64,000 nt of DNA from Mrakia gelida (taxonomy: Eukaryota > Basidiomycota > Tremellomycetes > Cystofilobasidiales > Mrakiaceae): contig BRON01000001.1 of the NCBI GenBank assembly GCA_024345305.1, positions 434,001-498,000 on the forward strand. Direction: 5' to 3'. Each line of letters opens with the position of its first letter. The stretch's first letter is position 1. Made by a program: the position numbers and the translations under genes. The notes beneath the pieces were generated by a model. It had not been told where the DNA came from and searched no databases. It saw nothing but the letters and a program-made list of their open reading frames with translations. Positions 21,828-34,155 of the stretch are shown here, in pieces.

Positions 21828-24800
21828 ATGCCCTCCTCCAACCTCTTCGTCCGCGCTGCCAAATGGACCGTAGGCTACAAGGAGGACGCTCCGGACACCA
21901 TCAGCAGTTCGGTTTATCTCAAGGAGTTGACGGAGAATCCTGGGGAGGGGGTGAGTGCTGCTTTTTTTCGACTTGGGAGGTGGAAGCGTTTTGACGCCGA
22001 GCAAGGGCTGACTTCGACTTCTCTCGCCGCTTCCTTCCTTCCTTCCTTTTGTTTTTGTTTCGCTTTCGCAGGCAAAGGAATACGTGAAGTCGCTCTTCCC
22101 TTTCATCAAGTGGTTGCCTAACTACAACCTCCAGGTGCGTTCTCTCTCAGCGCCTCAACTTCGACTCGATCGCGACCGCTCATCCCTGACCTCTTTCCTC
22201 CCCTCCCTCCTCTCCTCTTTTCGCTTTTCTTTGCTCAGTGGGCCATCGGAGATCTCATCGCTGGTATCACAGTCGGTATGGTTCTGGTCCCTCAGTCTAT
22301 GGTTCGTCCCCTCTTTCCTCTTCTTCCTTTCTTCGTTCACCATCGTGCGTCGAAAGTCCAAGTCGACGCTGACCTTCGTTCTTGTGCCTTTCTTCTCGAC
22401 AGTCCTACGCCAAGCTCGCTGGTCTTCGACCTGAGTTCGGACTTTACACTTCGTTCATCGGAGTGTTCATTTACGCTATCTTCGTGAGTCGATCCATTCC
22501 TTCTCTCGAACACGAAACGGTCGAAGGGACTTGGACTGACTTCCCCTCCGTCTTCGCTCTCTCGTCTGCCTCTCTAGGCCACCACCAAAGATGTCTCGAT
22601 CGGACCCGTCGCTGTGATGTCTCTCGAGACGGGAAGGATCGTTGCTGATGGTGAGTGCAGAGTCCGTCGCGTCGAGGCGAGATGGACCGTCGACGTGCAG
22701 CTGATCGCTCTCCCCTTCCTCGTTCGCAGTGCTCGCTTCTCATCCCGGAAAGTGGGCTCCCGAGGTCATCTCCACTCAACTCGCTCTCATATGTGGTCTT
22801 ATCGTCTTCGCCATTGGAATTCTGAGGATCGGATGGCTCGTCGAGTTCATTCCCGTTCCTGCCGTCGCTGGTGAGTCGGCTTCTTCTCCTTCTCCTTTCG
22901 CGCTCTTCGTTCGACTCGAGTGCTGACCCAAACTCTTGTCCTCTTGTTCCAGGGTTCATGACTGGTTCCGCCGTGAGTCCTCGCTCGCCCTCGACGATGA
23001 ATTCCACGCGTGCTGACCTTTTCCCCTCCTCCAGATCTCCATCGTCGCCGGTCAGGTCCCCGCTCTCTTCGGAATCGCTACCAGGTTCAACACCAAGGAT
23101 GCTACCTATCACGTAATCATAAACACGCTCAAGAACCTGAAGTACTCGACTCTCGACGCTGCCTTCGGTGTCTCTGCTCTCGTTGGTGAGTCTTACCGAC
23201 TTCCTTTGCTCGTCCTTTCCCGACCTCGACTGACGACCTTCCCTTCCCTCCCTCCCCTTCCACTTTCAGGTCTGTACGCCATCAAGTGGGCTTGCACCTA
23301 CGTCGAAAAGCGATACCCCAAGTTCAAGCGAACGGCCTTCTTCGTCTCTGTTACAAGGAACGCTTTCATCCTCATCGTTCGTCCAACTTTCTCGCCCAGC
23401 TCGCCTCTCTCGAAGCTCGAACTGACGCTCCCTTCCTTTCTCTTCTGCTTCAGATCTTCACCATCGTTCGTCCTTGATTCCTTGCTTCTCGAGCTCGAAG
23501 TCGAGCTCGCTCAGCCGTCGCTGACTCCTTCTTCTTCCCTTTCCTCCTCCTCCAGGCTTCGTGGAAGATCACCGCTCACCTCCCCGTCAAGTCCTACCCC
23601 ATCTCGATCCTCAAGACTGTTCCTTCTGGCTTCCAGCACATTGGAGCTGCCCACTTCGACACTGAGCTCATCGGAGCCTTCGCTGGTAAACTGTGAGTCG
23701 CGAACGCGAGGAAAAAGAGTCCGTCATCCTTGCTCAAGGACTGACGCGTCTTCCTTCTCTCGCATCAGTCCCGTCGCCACCATCATCCTTCTTCTCGAGC
23801 ACATCTCCATCGCCAAGTCCTTCGGTCGTCTCAACAACTGTTCGTCCCTCCCCTCGTCGACACGTCGAGTTCCTACACTGACGCCCTCCTTTCCTTCCTC
23901 ACAGACAAGATCGATCCCAACCAAGAGCTCATCGCCATCGGAGTCACCAACCTCGTCGGAACCGTCTTCTCAGCTTACCCTGCCACCGGATCCTTCTCTC
24001 GATCGGCTCTCAAGTCCAAGTCTGGAGTGCGAACTCCCCTCGCTGGATGGCCTACGGGATTGTGTGTCGTGATCGCGCTCTACGCTTTGACCGACGCGTT
24101 CTACTTCATCCCCAACGCTGCTCTCTCGGCTATCATCATCCACGTGAGACCTGGTCTATATTTCGAAGAAGGAAACGAAGAGAAACTGATCGCGTTTTGT
24201 TTGCTTTTTTTTCCTTCCTCAGGCCGTCGCCGATCTCGTCGTCTCCCCTCGAGGATCCTACGCCTTCTGGGTCGCTTCCCCTCTCGAGTTCATGATCTTC
24301 TTCGCCTCCGTCGTCGTCACCATCTTCGTTCGTTCCCTCCCTTCCTCCCACGCTTTTCTCCTCGCGTCCCCAACTCGATCCTGACTCTCTCCTCTCTCCC
24401 TCTTTTTCCTCCCTTTCAGACCACCATCGAAATCGGAATCTACCTCTCCCTCATCTCCTCCGTCCTCCTCCTCCTCTTCCGAATCGCTCGACCTGGAGGA
24501 CACTTCCTCGGTCGAGTTCGCGTCGGAGTCGAGACTCAGGAGGAGGATGGAGTTGGACGAACGGTCAGGGAGGTTTACGTCCCCATCAACGCTTCGTCAA
24601 GCTCGCTCACCAACCCTCAGGTCAAGGTCGAGGCTCCTCCCGCTGGTGTGGTGATTTACCGATTGTGAGTACAAGTCGCTTCCCCTCTTCTTCCTTCTTC
24701 GGCGGCGGGAACTCGATCTGACGCGTCGTCCTTTTCCTTTTCTTCAGCGAGGAGAGTTTCATCTACCCCAACGCTTCCTACCACAACTCCGCTCTCGTCG

Positions 24801-25733
24801 ACTACGTCAAGGTGAGTTTCCATCGTCCCTCGCTTTGTCTCGTCGCGTCGAGTTCGATGCTGACTCTTCTCATTCCTTCCTCGTTTGATGATCAGAAACA
24901 CACTCGACGAGGGAAGGAGACCGGCGCCATCAAGCTTGGAGACCGACCCTGGAACGACGCTGGACCCAACCGATGGAGCAAGAAGGCACTCGCTAAGGAG
25001 AAGGCCTTGATCGAGGGAGAGGAGGGAAAGCCTCCCAAGGAGTTGATTCGAGCGGTCGTTCTTGACTTCCAGGCTGTTGCCAACCTCGATACTGTGAGTT
25101 TCTTCCCTCCCTCAGTCTTTTCTCCCTCTGGCTCGAAGCGGAACTTCGGTCAGGAGGCAGGAGCACGACGCGCGCAAGATCTCACGCTGACCCCTCCGCT
25201 TCCCTCCTTCTCTCCCTCCAGACTGGAGTCCAGAACCTCGTCGACACTAGGAAGGAAATCGAGCGCTGGGCAGACGCTCCCGTCAGCTTCCACTTCTCCG
25301 GCATCATCTCCCCCTGGGTCCAACGAGGACTCATCGCTGGAGGTTTCGGAACTGGCGAACGACTCTCCGCTCCCCTCACCGTCGCGTCCGTCGTCCCCCA
25401 AGGGCGAGACCTGACCGAGTCCGTTCAGCCTGGACCTCGAGACACCGCCTTCGATGGAATCTCCAAGCTCGCCACCAAGGACTCCGGAAGTGTTGAGGAG
25501 TACGGAGATCTCAAGAGGAACAGCGAGGACTCACACGATACCGCTCTCGTTTCGCTTTCGACTCGTGAGTTTCCCTCTCCCTCTCTACCTCTTCCTTCTT
25601 CGACGACTCTTTTCTTCTCGAGGCTGACCTTCCTCTTCTTCTTCTTCGCTTCGTCTCAGCCTACTTCCACTTCGACCTCGAGGAAGCCGTTCGAGCTGCT
25701 GCCAAGGAGGCTCGAATCGCCAACCGAGGTTGA
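21828..25733 (+). CDS. SUL1: Sulfate permease, SulP/SLC26 family with STAS domain
   Basis: High-affinity sulfate uptake across the plasma membrane, feeding sulfur assimilation. About 16 short introns. Start at MPSSNLFVRAAKW (ATG 21828). Diagnostic blocks: FPFIKWLPNYNLQWAIGDLI, GITVGMVLVPQSMSYAKLAG (the SulP signature), LRPEFGLYTSFIGVFIYAIF, SIGPVAVMSLETGRIV, PVPAVAGFMTGSAISI, HISIAKSFGRLNNYKIDPNQ, TNLVGTVFSAYPATGSFSRS. The C-terminal STAS domain is seen as RAVVLDFQAVANLDTTGVQN. It ends RIANRG at TGA 25731-25733. Length (about 800 aa) and order fit fungal SUL1/SUL2. Control by sulfur starvation is usual in the family, but I saw no clear site. Confidence 0.93.
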
Positions 25734-25961
25734 TCGTCGTCGTCCTCTTCTCCCTTTTCTTTTCATCTCACCCTCTCGGTTTTTGGTTTCTTCTCACGCA
25801 CTTCTTTCACACTCTTAACGACTCTTAACTGCACTTCTTCTCTCTACACGGTTCAACGCTTCTTATCACATACTGGGGCTCTCGATACGATGGTCTGCAC
25901 ACGTCTTTCTTCGACTTCGAACTCGACGCGTCGCTCTCACATTTCCATTCCCATAGACATA

Positions 25962-26541
25962 TCACGTCTCCTGAGGGATATGAGCTACCACCTCGATCTC
26001 CACCAGCATTCCTGGATCCGCCAAAGCCGCCACACCGATGGCCGTCCAAAGAGGAGCATGCGTCGGGAAGATCTTGTCAAGGACGTTCGTCATGGCGATT
26101 TGGGACTCTTCCGTGATGGGGACGTGGTAGGAGACAATCTGAAGAGACCCAAAGAGATACTTCAGCACGTGAGAGTGTCTCGAACTCGAACAAAAGAGAG
26201 ATCTGACCTTGTAGACGTGTTTGAGCTCAGCACCTGCGTCGTTTAACGCGATCTCGACGTTCTTGAAGGCTTGCTCGATTTGGTTGGCGAATCCATCGGC
26301 CATGGAGTATTCGGAGACCTTGGGATCCCATCCACCTGTGCAAAGGAAAGAGAGAGAAACAAGGAGAGAGAGCGAGTGAGCAGCTCACTCGTCGGACGCA
26401 CGAAAGGTCGACGCAAAAAGCTCACTCACCTTGACCCGAGATGTGGACTTGGTCTCCGATTCGAACAGATTGACTGTAATGGTACTGCTTCCTGTTCCTC
26501 TCTCCAAGACCTGGGTATACTTTGTAGTTGAGGTGAGACAT
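25962..26541 (-). CDS. RidA/YjgF-YER057c-UK114 family protein
   Basis: Family members hydrolyse reactive enamine/imine intermediates from PLP enzymes, in cytosol or mitochondria. Three exons: HLNYKVYPGLGERNRKQYHY and VRIGDQVHISGQG (exon 1), then GWDPKVSEYSMADGFANQIE and NVEIALNDAGAELKHVYK (exon 2, after the acceptor near 26335), then IVSYHVPITEES, THAPLWTAIGVAALADPGML and VEIEVVAHIP. The chosen start is the Met at 26541-26539; an in-frame GTG/ATG region to 26646 would add a Ser/Arg-rich extension that could be a mitochondrial presequence. The APLWTAIGVAALADPGMLVE segment resembles the usual RSA-x-V...PL substrate loop. Family call fairly sure; substrate unknown. Confidence 0.85.
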
Positions 26542-26894
26542 GGAAGGAGGAGAACGATGGAGGGAGGTGCTGTTGCGAAGAGGAGAAGGTTGTGGTTCAG
26601 GGATCGAAAGAAATTCAGCTCGCTGGCTTCTTTCGTTTTGGAACATCAGGTGGAGGGAACGAGCTGATCTTGCTGACTGATCAAGAAGATTGACCCCACG
26701 TCACTGCAAGCGGGAGCAAAGATTTCAGTTCACCGAGGGAGGGGCCGACGAGAGAAAGGTTGAAACACCGCGCCGAGAATCGAGAGCTCGCGACAGGCGT
26801 TGAGAGCAAAGATACGTGTTTCGCGAGTACAAAGGTTGAATACGAGGCTGATGAGGTTATGTGATGGGTAATGAGAGGAAGACAGAAAGGCGAG
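26542..26894. other. Intergenic, 5' region of the RidA-like gene
   Basis: About 350 bp between the RidA-like start and the 3' end of the hydrolase gene. I saw no additional gene. Confidence 0.4.
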
Positions 26895-29769
26895 CTAGTG
26901 AAGCCCGAGCATCGGAACTCTTCGCGACGCGTCAACGAGCTCTCCCAAACTCCTCGCCTGATCCTCCCCTCCTCGTCGTTCCAACGCTGTCTGGTTGAGG
27001 GCGGGGACGGGGAAGACTTGCTCGGCATCGTCGATCTGGCAGACTGTTCCAGAGGTGGGAAGCGTTCCGTTCACGAGGTAGAGTTGGATGGCTTCGGTCG
27101 TGCAGGTCTGTAGGGAAAGCGAAACCGAGTCAGCAGAGGATTCACCCCAAGCCCCAGGGATGGATAAAAGAGTCGAAGAGTGGACTCACAGATATCTCGG
27201 CGAGAGAAACGTGACCATGTCCGTCTTGAATGAGAAGCGACGCGTTGTCCTCGAATCGCTCGGCCATCCGATGAGCGCTCGAGAGGGGAGTGATGGGATC
27301 GTGGGTGTTTGCGACGAAGAGGATGGGGTTTCTGGAAGATTGGAAGGGGAGGGATGTTAGCGAAAAGCTCCAGGGAGGGAAGGAGAAGTGAGTGACTGAC
27401 CGAAGAGGTCGAAGTCCGTTCTTAATCGAGAAGGGACCTGAGTATCGTTCAAACGCCCGGTCCTGGAAGACTCGGCAGCCTTGAGCATCGGCCAGCCAGA
27501 TTTCAGCTCCGAAGAGACCTTCGGTTCGAACCTGGAGGAGTGAGAAGGTGAGCTCGTTAGTCGGGGGGAAGCGAACGAGAAAGACAACGAGGACGAGAAT
27601 CAAGCGCGCGACTCACTTCAGCCGCAAACTTGACCCAATCCTCGCTTGTCCCATTCTTCAACGTCTTCCAGGCTCCCTCGTCACCTTGATCGGCGCAATA
27701 GATGCTCTGAGTAGTCTCGATATCGCCACCAGTAGCCCGGTTGAAGACGTTCTCGTTCGCCAGAGAGCGATCCCCATCAATCACGATCGCTGGAACGGCT
27801 GGGATGAGCGTTCTGAAGAGGGTCCCGTTTCCAGCTGCGAGGAGAGCAAATGCCACAGAGGCGGGTTGCCAGAGGGCTGGGGTGTAGAGGATTTGGCGGA
27901 ACTGACGAAGGAGAGGTAGGTTGAAAGCGACGCGACTGATCAGCTCGGAAGATACGAATCGATCGAGCGAGTGCTGAATGGACTCACTCCGAGGTACACG
28001 TCCGCGACGTGGATGAAGGATGAAATGCCTGATTCCTCGAAGACGGGAAGAGGGTTCTCGAAAAGCTGATGGAGGACGGAGAAGAGCTGCGACGCGACGA
28101 AGGCGGAGCCAGCCTCGGCGGTGAGGTTGTCGGGAGAGGCGAGAGGGCATCGAGTGGGTCCGCGAAGAGCACAGATCCGATAGAACTCGCCGGCAACCTG
28201 GAGATGAGGGTGGAGGGGGAGGAGAAAGGGGAATCGACGAACGGAGCGTCAACTCAGCTCTTCCTCTCGAGACTTGAACGCGACGGCGAGGGCGCTCTCA
28301 CCTCGTCTGCTGATGAAGCCACGGTGTTGGTGAAGGCCGTTACGTTGTTGTGGTAGTCTTCGGCATCTATGAGCGGAAAGAAGAGGGTTCCTCGTCAGTC
28401 GAACTGGTCCTGCTCCCGCGGAGAGAAAGATGCGAAGAAAGCGACTCACCTCCGACTCCGTCGAGAACCATTCGACCGACCTTCTCCGGGAACATGGCAG
28501 CGAACGTAGCTCCTAGAATGGTTCTTGAGAAGAAAAAGTGGAAGCAGGAGGAGGGGTCAGCGAACGAAGGTCGCGGTCGGGGCGAAACGCGTCGAAGAAG
28601 AAAGGAAGGACGAACCCATAAGACACGCCGTAGTAGGTCAGCAGCCCGTCCTCCTCCCCGAGAGCATCTACAAGAGCGGCACTGCGAAAGAAGGTCAGAG
28701 CCGTAAAGAGAGTGGGCAGATGACCATCGAATGAGACTCACATGTCTCTCGCAACAAACGCGGTTGAGATGCTTCGTCGCTCGTCCTCGGTTGTCCTCGA
28801 ATGAATGCCTTGAGCGACGAGCTTCTGACGAGCCAAAAGGGCATCGAAGTTCTTCACGTCGGTGTCGAACTGAAGGAAGGAATCGGGATCCTCTCAGTAT
28901 GGGAGAGCGAACGAAGAGATGGAACGAAGAGGGGCTCACGACGAGAGGATCGGAAAGATTGAAAGGAATGGAAGGGTTGTAGCTGACTCGAATCGGAGGG
29001 TTGTTGAGGTCGAAGAGAGCCTTGTTGAATTCGGAGTTACCCACTCTGACCTGCGACGCAGAAGAGAAAGCGAGAGAGGAGTCAGATCAAAGGTTGAGGG
29101 ACGAGAAAAGCGAACTCGACGCACGTTTGGGAAAGTCAGGTTGACTCCGCTGCAAAGACACCGAAGAAGGGTCAGCTACTGAAGCTAGTGAGAAGATAGA
29201 GGGGAAAGTAGTGACGCTCACCGAGGATCCATCCCAACGAGATCCATCGTTCCGAGAGCCAGAGGGCTGAGAGTGGCGGCAGACATGAGAACCCACTGCG
29301 AGGTCGAACCTCCTGGTCCTGAGCGAGAAACGGAGAAGGGTCAGACCTCGATTGAGAGCATACTGATTCTCGCGAACGTGCTCACCTCCAGCGTTGAGAA
29401 CCTGCGAAAGTGGGAAAGGAAGGAGAGGACGAGGCGAAGCTCAGCGTTGATCGTCGCGAATGACGCGTCGAGACAAGTCGACGAGACAGAAAGACTCACC
29501 AAGCTGCCTGTCCTCTTTCCCTCGTCTGCAGGGTACATTCGAAGGAACAGGTCGGCTTCGACTTCAGGGATGGGGTTGATCCAGTTCAAGGGGACTCGAA
29601 GACTTGAGCAGTAGAAAGTCGTTTCCCTCGAGTCGTTGGGAGTGTCGGGGCAAAGAGTCCAGTCAATGGTCGAGTTGACGCCTCCGACAGGTGCTCGAGG
29701 TAGGAGGGGGGAAGGTAGAGCGAGAGCCAAAGTGACGAGAGCAGATAGAAGGAGGAGGGAATGAAGCAT
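26895..29769 (-). CDS. Secreted alpha/beta hydrolase, TAP-like (peptidase S33 type)
   Basis: About ten exons. The N terminus MLHSLLLLSALVTLALALPS is a signal peptide. The catalytic core shows an oxyanion/HGGPG-like region (LNAGGPGG-type text near 29390), the nucleophile elbow GVSYG followed by TILGATFAAMFPEKVGRMV (near 28620-28490), and the C-terminal TAP-like domain NPILFVANTHDPITPLSSAH (the catalytic Asp) and QDGHGHVSLAEIS (the His). The end is RRVPMLGLH, stop TAG 26895-26897. Relatives are extracellular aminopeptidases/tripeptidyl peptidases and esterases, so the exact substrate is open. Several N-x-S/T sites fit a secreted glycoprotein. Confidence 0.85.
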
Positions 29770-30279
29770 GTTGAGTTGAGCGAGGGAAGAGGGGAGGTTG
29801 TGGTTGAAGGTCGAAGTCGGTCGACTCAAGTTTGAGCGATTTAATTCTCTGGCGTCAGTGCCGAGGTTAGTCAAGATGGCACAGCTCGTATGCGAATGAT
29901 GCGAGCCAAGTCCTATACCGGCATGAGGCAGCTGGGAGAGCTTGAGAGGGATTGCTGTCCTCGCGAAGATCGTCGGTCGACTCGGTTCGGACCAGTAGTC
30001 AAGAGAAGAGTGACAGCCGATGATCTAGAAGGTCGCAGGGGGAATAGAGTCAGCGAGCATTCTAGACGGTGGTAACGGGGCTCGCTGGACTTACGCGAGA
30101 GATGAGAGCGGAAAGGACGAGGGAGGAGGTACGAGCTTGATGAGGAGGGCGAAGGAGGGAAGGAGGACGTCGGACTCCTCCTTCTCCTGAGCTCCCCCGT
30201 TCTTCATGCCGTGAGATATCGCGAGTTGACACCGAGTTCGAGATTCTCTTCAGGGCTGTCGTTAAGAAAGAGCCTCGAG
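29770..30279. other. Promoter region and a possible small minus-strand gene
   Basis: About 510 bp upstream of two oppositely transcribed genes. It contains only the weak spliced candidate described at 29913-30207. Confidence 0.4.
29913..30207 (-). CDS. Possible small two-exon gene (about 76 aa)
   Basis: The ATG at 30205-30207 opens MKNGGAQEKEESDVLLPSFA and a hydrophobic stretch, then a GTAAGT donor near 30096 and a CTAG acceptor near 30026 join in phase to a Ser/Arg-rich tail ending ...SCLMPV at TAG 29913-29915. Signals are clean but the protein is short and resembles nothing I know. It would be head-to-head with the plus-strand gene at 30280, with only 70 bp between ATGs, so one of the two starts may be wrong. 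Confidence 0.3.
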
Positions 30280-31253
30280 ATGATAGCTGTCGAGCGAGTT
30301 GGACGTTGGGATCTGGGATCGAAAAGAAAGCGGGCGGACATCTTGGATCTGGTGCATGAGCTTCGTCTTTCCTTCCTCCTCCTTCTCCTCCCCTTCCACC
30401 CCTTCGCCATCATCCAGCGAAACAAAAACTTCCGCACCGTCTTTGTATCGTACACTCTCTCCATCGTCTTCTCTTCGTCTACTGTGAGTACGAGCCGTAG
30501 TAGAGAGGAGAAGGAGGAGAGAAGAAGAAGGGAGGAGGGAATTACTGAGCTGACTTTCCTCTCCTTCCCCTTTTGCTCTTCGTGCAGGCTGACTCTCCTA
30601 CCACAGAGATTGTTAACCAGGCGACGCCTCGTCATATGCCCCCCCTTGCTTTTCTACCTGCTTCGGGTCAGTCGTCTCGCGTGAACGGGGGAACGAAAGG
30701 ACGAGGGACGAAGGAGAAAAAAGAAGAGAAGTCGAGCTCACCTCTCCCTCCTTCCCTTCCCCTCCCTCAGTCCTGCCTCCTCGCTCGCTCGCCTCTTCAT
30801 CTCCACCAAAGAGGCACGGGACCACTTACTTCAGCTGGCTTCCCGAAGTAACGACAAGCTCATCTCCTTTCCCACGTCTTTCGGTTCTACATGAGCTCGA
30901 TCTCGCCTCGATCTTCCGACTTGACGACGCCCCTCACCTCGTCCCGCCGCACTTGATCCCCCCCCCCTCTGAAGGTATGTCCAGCTCTTCAGCTCAGAGG
31001 TAGTATCATGAACTGATTCTGACGCTGTCTTGTCTGCATCGCATCCTTCCTTCGCTCAGCAGCTCGTCTAACTTCGTCTCGCTCGCTGGCGGCAGTGGCA
31101 GCTCGCTCCTCGACATTCGACATCACCTCTTCAGCACATCTGCAGCCCTTCTGCTTATCTGCAGGTCCTTATTGGAGCTTCTCGGCTCGGGTACTCGCCA
31201 TAGAGCTCCATACGAGGAAGGACGACTTCCGAGACCTCTTTTGTACAGTTTGA
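30280..31253 (+). CDS. Unknown four-exon gene
   Basis: Exon 1 (ATG 30280; an upstream exon cannot be excluded because an acceptor-like TTCAG precedes it) encodes RKRADILDLVHELRLSFLLL and RNKNFRTVFVSYTLSIVF, ending at GTGAGT near 30483. Exon 2: ADSPTTEIVNQATPRHMPPL. Exon 3: Ser/Pro-rich, then LHELDLASIFRLDDAPHLVP, ending at GTATGT. Exon 4: AARLTSSRSLAAVAARSS ... TRKDDFRDLFCTV, stop TGA 31251-31253. Phases agree at each joint. The hydrophobic LLLLLPFHPFAII segment might be a membrane anchor. No family recognised. Confidence 0.5.
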
Positions 31254-31390
31254 CGCGAACTCGCTGATGGCGCGACTCGACTCCTCAGAGGGTGCTCTCG
31301 CGACATCAAGGCTCAAAAGATTCTTCTTGCTCTGACTCCTTCCAGTCTCACAACAACCATCATCCCATCCACCACCTTCTCGAGCATCCT

Positions 31391-32629
31391 ATGCCCTCGT
31401 CTTCCTCTTCTGTGAGTCAGAGGAGCCCTCATTTCTCCCCGACTCGCTTTCGGAGGGGCGACCGACCGATTTCTGACTCGTCGTGTCGTTCTGTCCTTCT
31501 TCTCTTCCCTTCTTTCGCAAACAGTCATCCTCTTCTTCGTCCTCGTCAACCATCATCTACTCGACTCCACGCTCCACCTCCAACTTCCTTCGCAAACTCA
31601 TCCTCAAGAAACACACCTACTCGTCCAACATGTCGACTCCTCCGGCCCAGGCTTCGTCGTCCTCGTCCTTCCTCTCCCCATCCGAGTTCAAACAAGTCCG
31701 AATCGTCTACCGACCAGCAGCACCATCTCTCGGACCTCTCTCGAAGCCTCACTCCGACTGGCGAGCCGAGAGTTCAGGGCAGGACGAGTGGAGAGGAAGA
31801 AGTGGAAGGACGAAGACGTTGAGGTTCGATCTGGTGCGTCTCTTTTCGCCATTCTCGCCCTTCGTAGCGCGTTCAAACGACCCATCTGACTCCTCCCTTT
31901 CATCCCCCCTTCTTCCCTGTCTCTTTCTCTTCAGCCTACACCCTCAACTCCCGTACCTATCCCAACTCACTCGACCTCCAACGCCTCGTCGTCGTCCTCC
32001 CACGTTCATCCCAGCGACCTTCCCTCTGCCCAGCACGTCGCGTCATCATCGTCTTTCTCCCCTTCGAACACCTCCTACTACCACCTCTCCCACCATCCCA
32101 TCCAAGTTCGGGTCGAGCCCGCTCGCTCCTCAACAACGTCGCCTTCTGGATCTGAATCGGGCAGCAGCAGCGCGTTCTACGACGAGGAGGACGAGGAGGA
32201 CTTCGATTCCGGTGCTTCGACGAGCTCCGCGTTCTCGTTCATCGAGGGAGAGGAGCTGGAAGGGTTGGATGATGTGGTAGTCAGAAGGGCGTCGGAGGAT
32301 TCGCAGAGCAGCGAGGTTGGAGCTTTCGGTTCGTCTTCGTCGCTCTTCTCTTGTCCTACCCTCGACTCAACATTCCGCTGACCCTTTCCCGTTCTTCCTT
32401 CGCTCTCTCTCAAACAGAACACCATCTTCACTTCGCACGCAAACCCTCCCTCGTCTCGAACCAAGCTCAAGCCTTCTCCCTTCCCGACTTCGACCTCTCC
32501 TCCCTCTCGTACTCGAACGCCAACAGCGACGACGCGACCCTGTCCAGGCGCGAACAGTTCAAACGGAGGAGGGTTGGAGCGCAGGGTGTAGGATTTTGGC
32601 AATCGAGGTCGCTCGCTAGCTCTCTGTAG
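31391..32629 (+). CDS. Ser-rich protein of unknown function
   Basis: Four exons, about 300 aa. Exon 1 is only 21 bp (MPSSSSS) before a GTGAGT donor. Exon 2 continues the poly-Ser run, then FLRKLILKKHTYSSN and SPSEFKQVRIVYRPAAPSLG, with an Arg/Lys-rich RTKTLRFDL end. Exon 3 is Ser/Pro-rich with a strongly acidic patch (DEEDEEDFDSG). Exon 4: SDDATLSRREQFKRRRVGAQ, ending FWQSRSLASSL at TAG 32627-32629. An internal Met (31630) is an alternative start. The basic-acidic design with no TM suggests a nuclear or cytosolic factor, but this is inference. Confidence 0.55.
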
Positions 32630-32969
32630 ATGCTCCATCGTTCGCTCGTGCTCTCCCTTCGTTCGACTCGCTCTTTCTTACCTTGTTTATTTCCTTCTCT
32701 CTCCTCGCTTTGCTTAGCTTATGACCTGAACGACCTTCTACATATACTGATTCCCGACCTCACATATATATCATGTTCCCTACTTCGAAGCAAAAGTCTT
32801 CATTCTACGCGAACGAAAAGGAAAGGAGAGGGAAAAACAACAAAGACGACGACGCGTCCGTGTGAGCGAGAGAAAGGAAAGGACAAAGAGGCGAGGCGAG
32901 ACGTCTTCCTTGTCCAAGAGAGACAGTTTGGGGAATAGAAGAAGACGGAGCTATAGTAGCAGTAGCATA
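32630..32969. other. Convergent 3' intergenic region
   Basis: About 340 bp between two convergent genes; AT-richer with TATATATA-like text (about 32755-32770). No gene seen. Confidence 0.5.
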
Positions 32970-34155
32970 CTAGACTGGAGACTCTCCCTTGGCGACCTTG
33001 TCGAAGATCTGGAGAGGGAGAGAACGAGATACTGTCAGCGAAGAGAAGAAGCTCGAAGACGACGCGTCGATAGGCTGCACCTCTCGACCACCTGGGTCTG
33101 CACGAAGCAGAGGAGGAGAGACGAGACTCACCTCAAAGTACTTCCCAACTTCCTGAGCTCCTGATACCCCAAACTTGAGGTCCACGACGACGAACGGAAC
33201 TCCTTGGATTCCGATCTGTTTCGCGTGAGCGTAGGCCTTCTTCACCTCGGGGAGCATAAGTTCCGAGGCGAGGAACGCTTTGGTCTGCGGTTGATACAGC
33301 GAGAGTGGATCGGTCAACTCCAGCAAGGTAGGGTGACAGGGCCAAAGAGAGCGAGGGAAAGATCGCGACGCGTCGACTGACCTCCTCGACGGAACCGAAA
33401 AGGCCGACTGAGACTGCTGATTCTCCGAGGAAGTCGAAATCTCCTACATCCTTCTCTTCCTCGAAGTATCCCTTTGCGTGAGAGCCAAAGGAGAGCGTAA
33501 GAATCAGCTTGAGTCGCAGCGAAACCAGATGAACGAGGATGACTGACCTTGTAGAGCAGCATCATCAGCGGCACCTGCATCTTCTCCCCTCCCTCCTGGT
33601 AGGCCAGCGTCAACAGCCTCTGAGCATTTGTGGTTTGAGAGATGTCTCCTCCGTACGAGCTAAGGCGAACGAAGCCAGCCGAAGGATCAGCTTTCGTTTG
33701 AGCTTCGTCTTCGCTTTGGTTTCGTTTTGACGCAACTTACAACTTGATATCAGCTGGCAGCCCTCGTGCAACCATCGCCTCCTCCATCTCAGCAAACGTC
33801 TCCACTCCGTACTGATCTTGGAACCGTCTGCGCTTGTTGACCGGCTCTGTCGAGAGGTACTCCTCGAGGAGGAACGGGTGAAACTGAAGAGCGAAGTCGA
33901 GTGAGGGATCTTTGGCTTTGCAGAGTTCGATGGCGGAGTGGATGTTTTTGGAACCGATGTAGCAGAAGGGACAAATGACTGGTTTTGAGAGAAAAACGGA
34001 TGGGGAGAGGTGATAATCAGTTGGGGAAGGAAGAATCGAGATGGGAAGAGGAAGGTTGAGCTCGCGCGAGACATCGCGGGAAGGGCAAGACTGGACGAAC
34101 CGTCTGTTGTGATGTCGAGTTTGATCGTTCGTGTTACTGGTGATTCTGGTGTCAT
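32970..34155 (-). CDS. DsbA-family (FrnE-like) thioredoxin-fold oxidoreductase
   Basis: Thiol-disulfide oxidoreductase or HCCA-isomerase-like protein of the DsbA fold. Starts MTPESPVTRTIKLDITTD (ATG 34153-34155). The next exon carries VICPFCYIGSKNIHSAIEL, with a CPFC active site. Later exons: LDFALQFHPFLLEEYLS, NKRRRFQDQYGVETFAEMEE, NAQRLLTLAYQEGGEKMQVP, EEEKDVGDFDFLGESAVSVG, and the cis-Pro-type loop GIQGVPFVVVDLKFGVSGAQ. It ends IFDKVAKGESPV, stop 32970-32972. The length (about 240 aa) and internal helical insert match FrnE-like proteins. There is no signal peptide, so it is probably cytosolic or mitochondrial. Substrate unknown. Confidence 0.88.
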
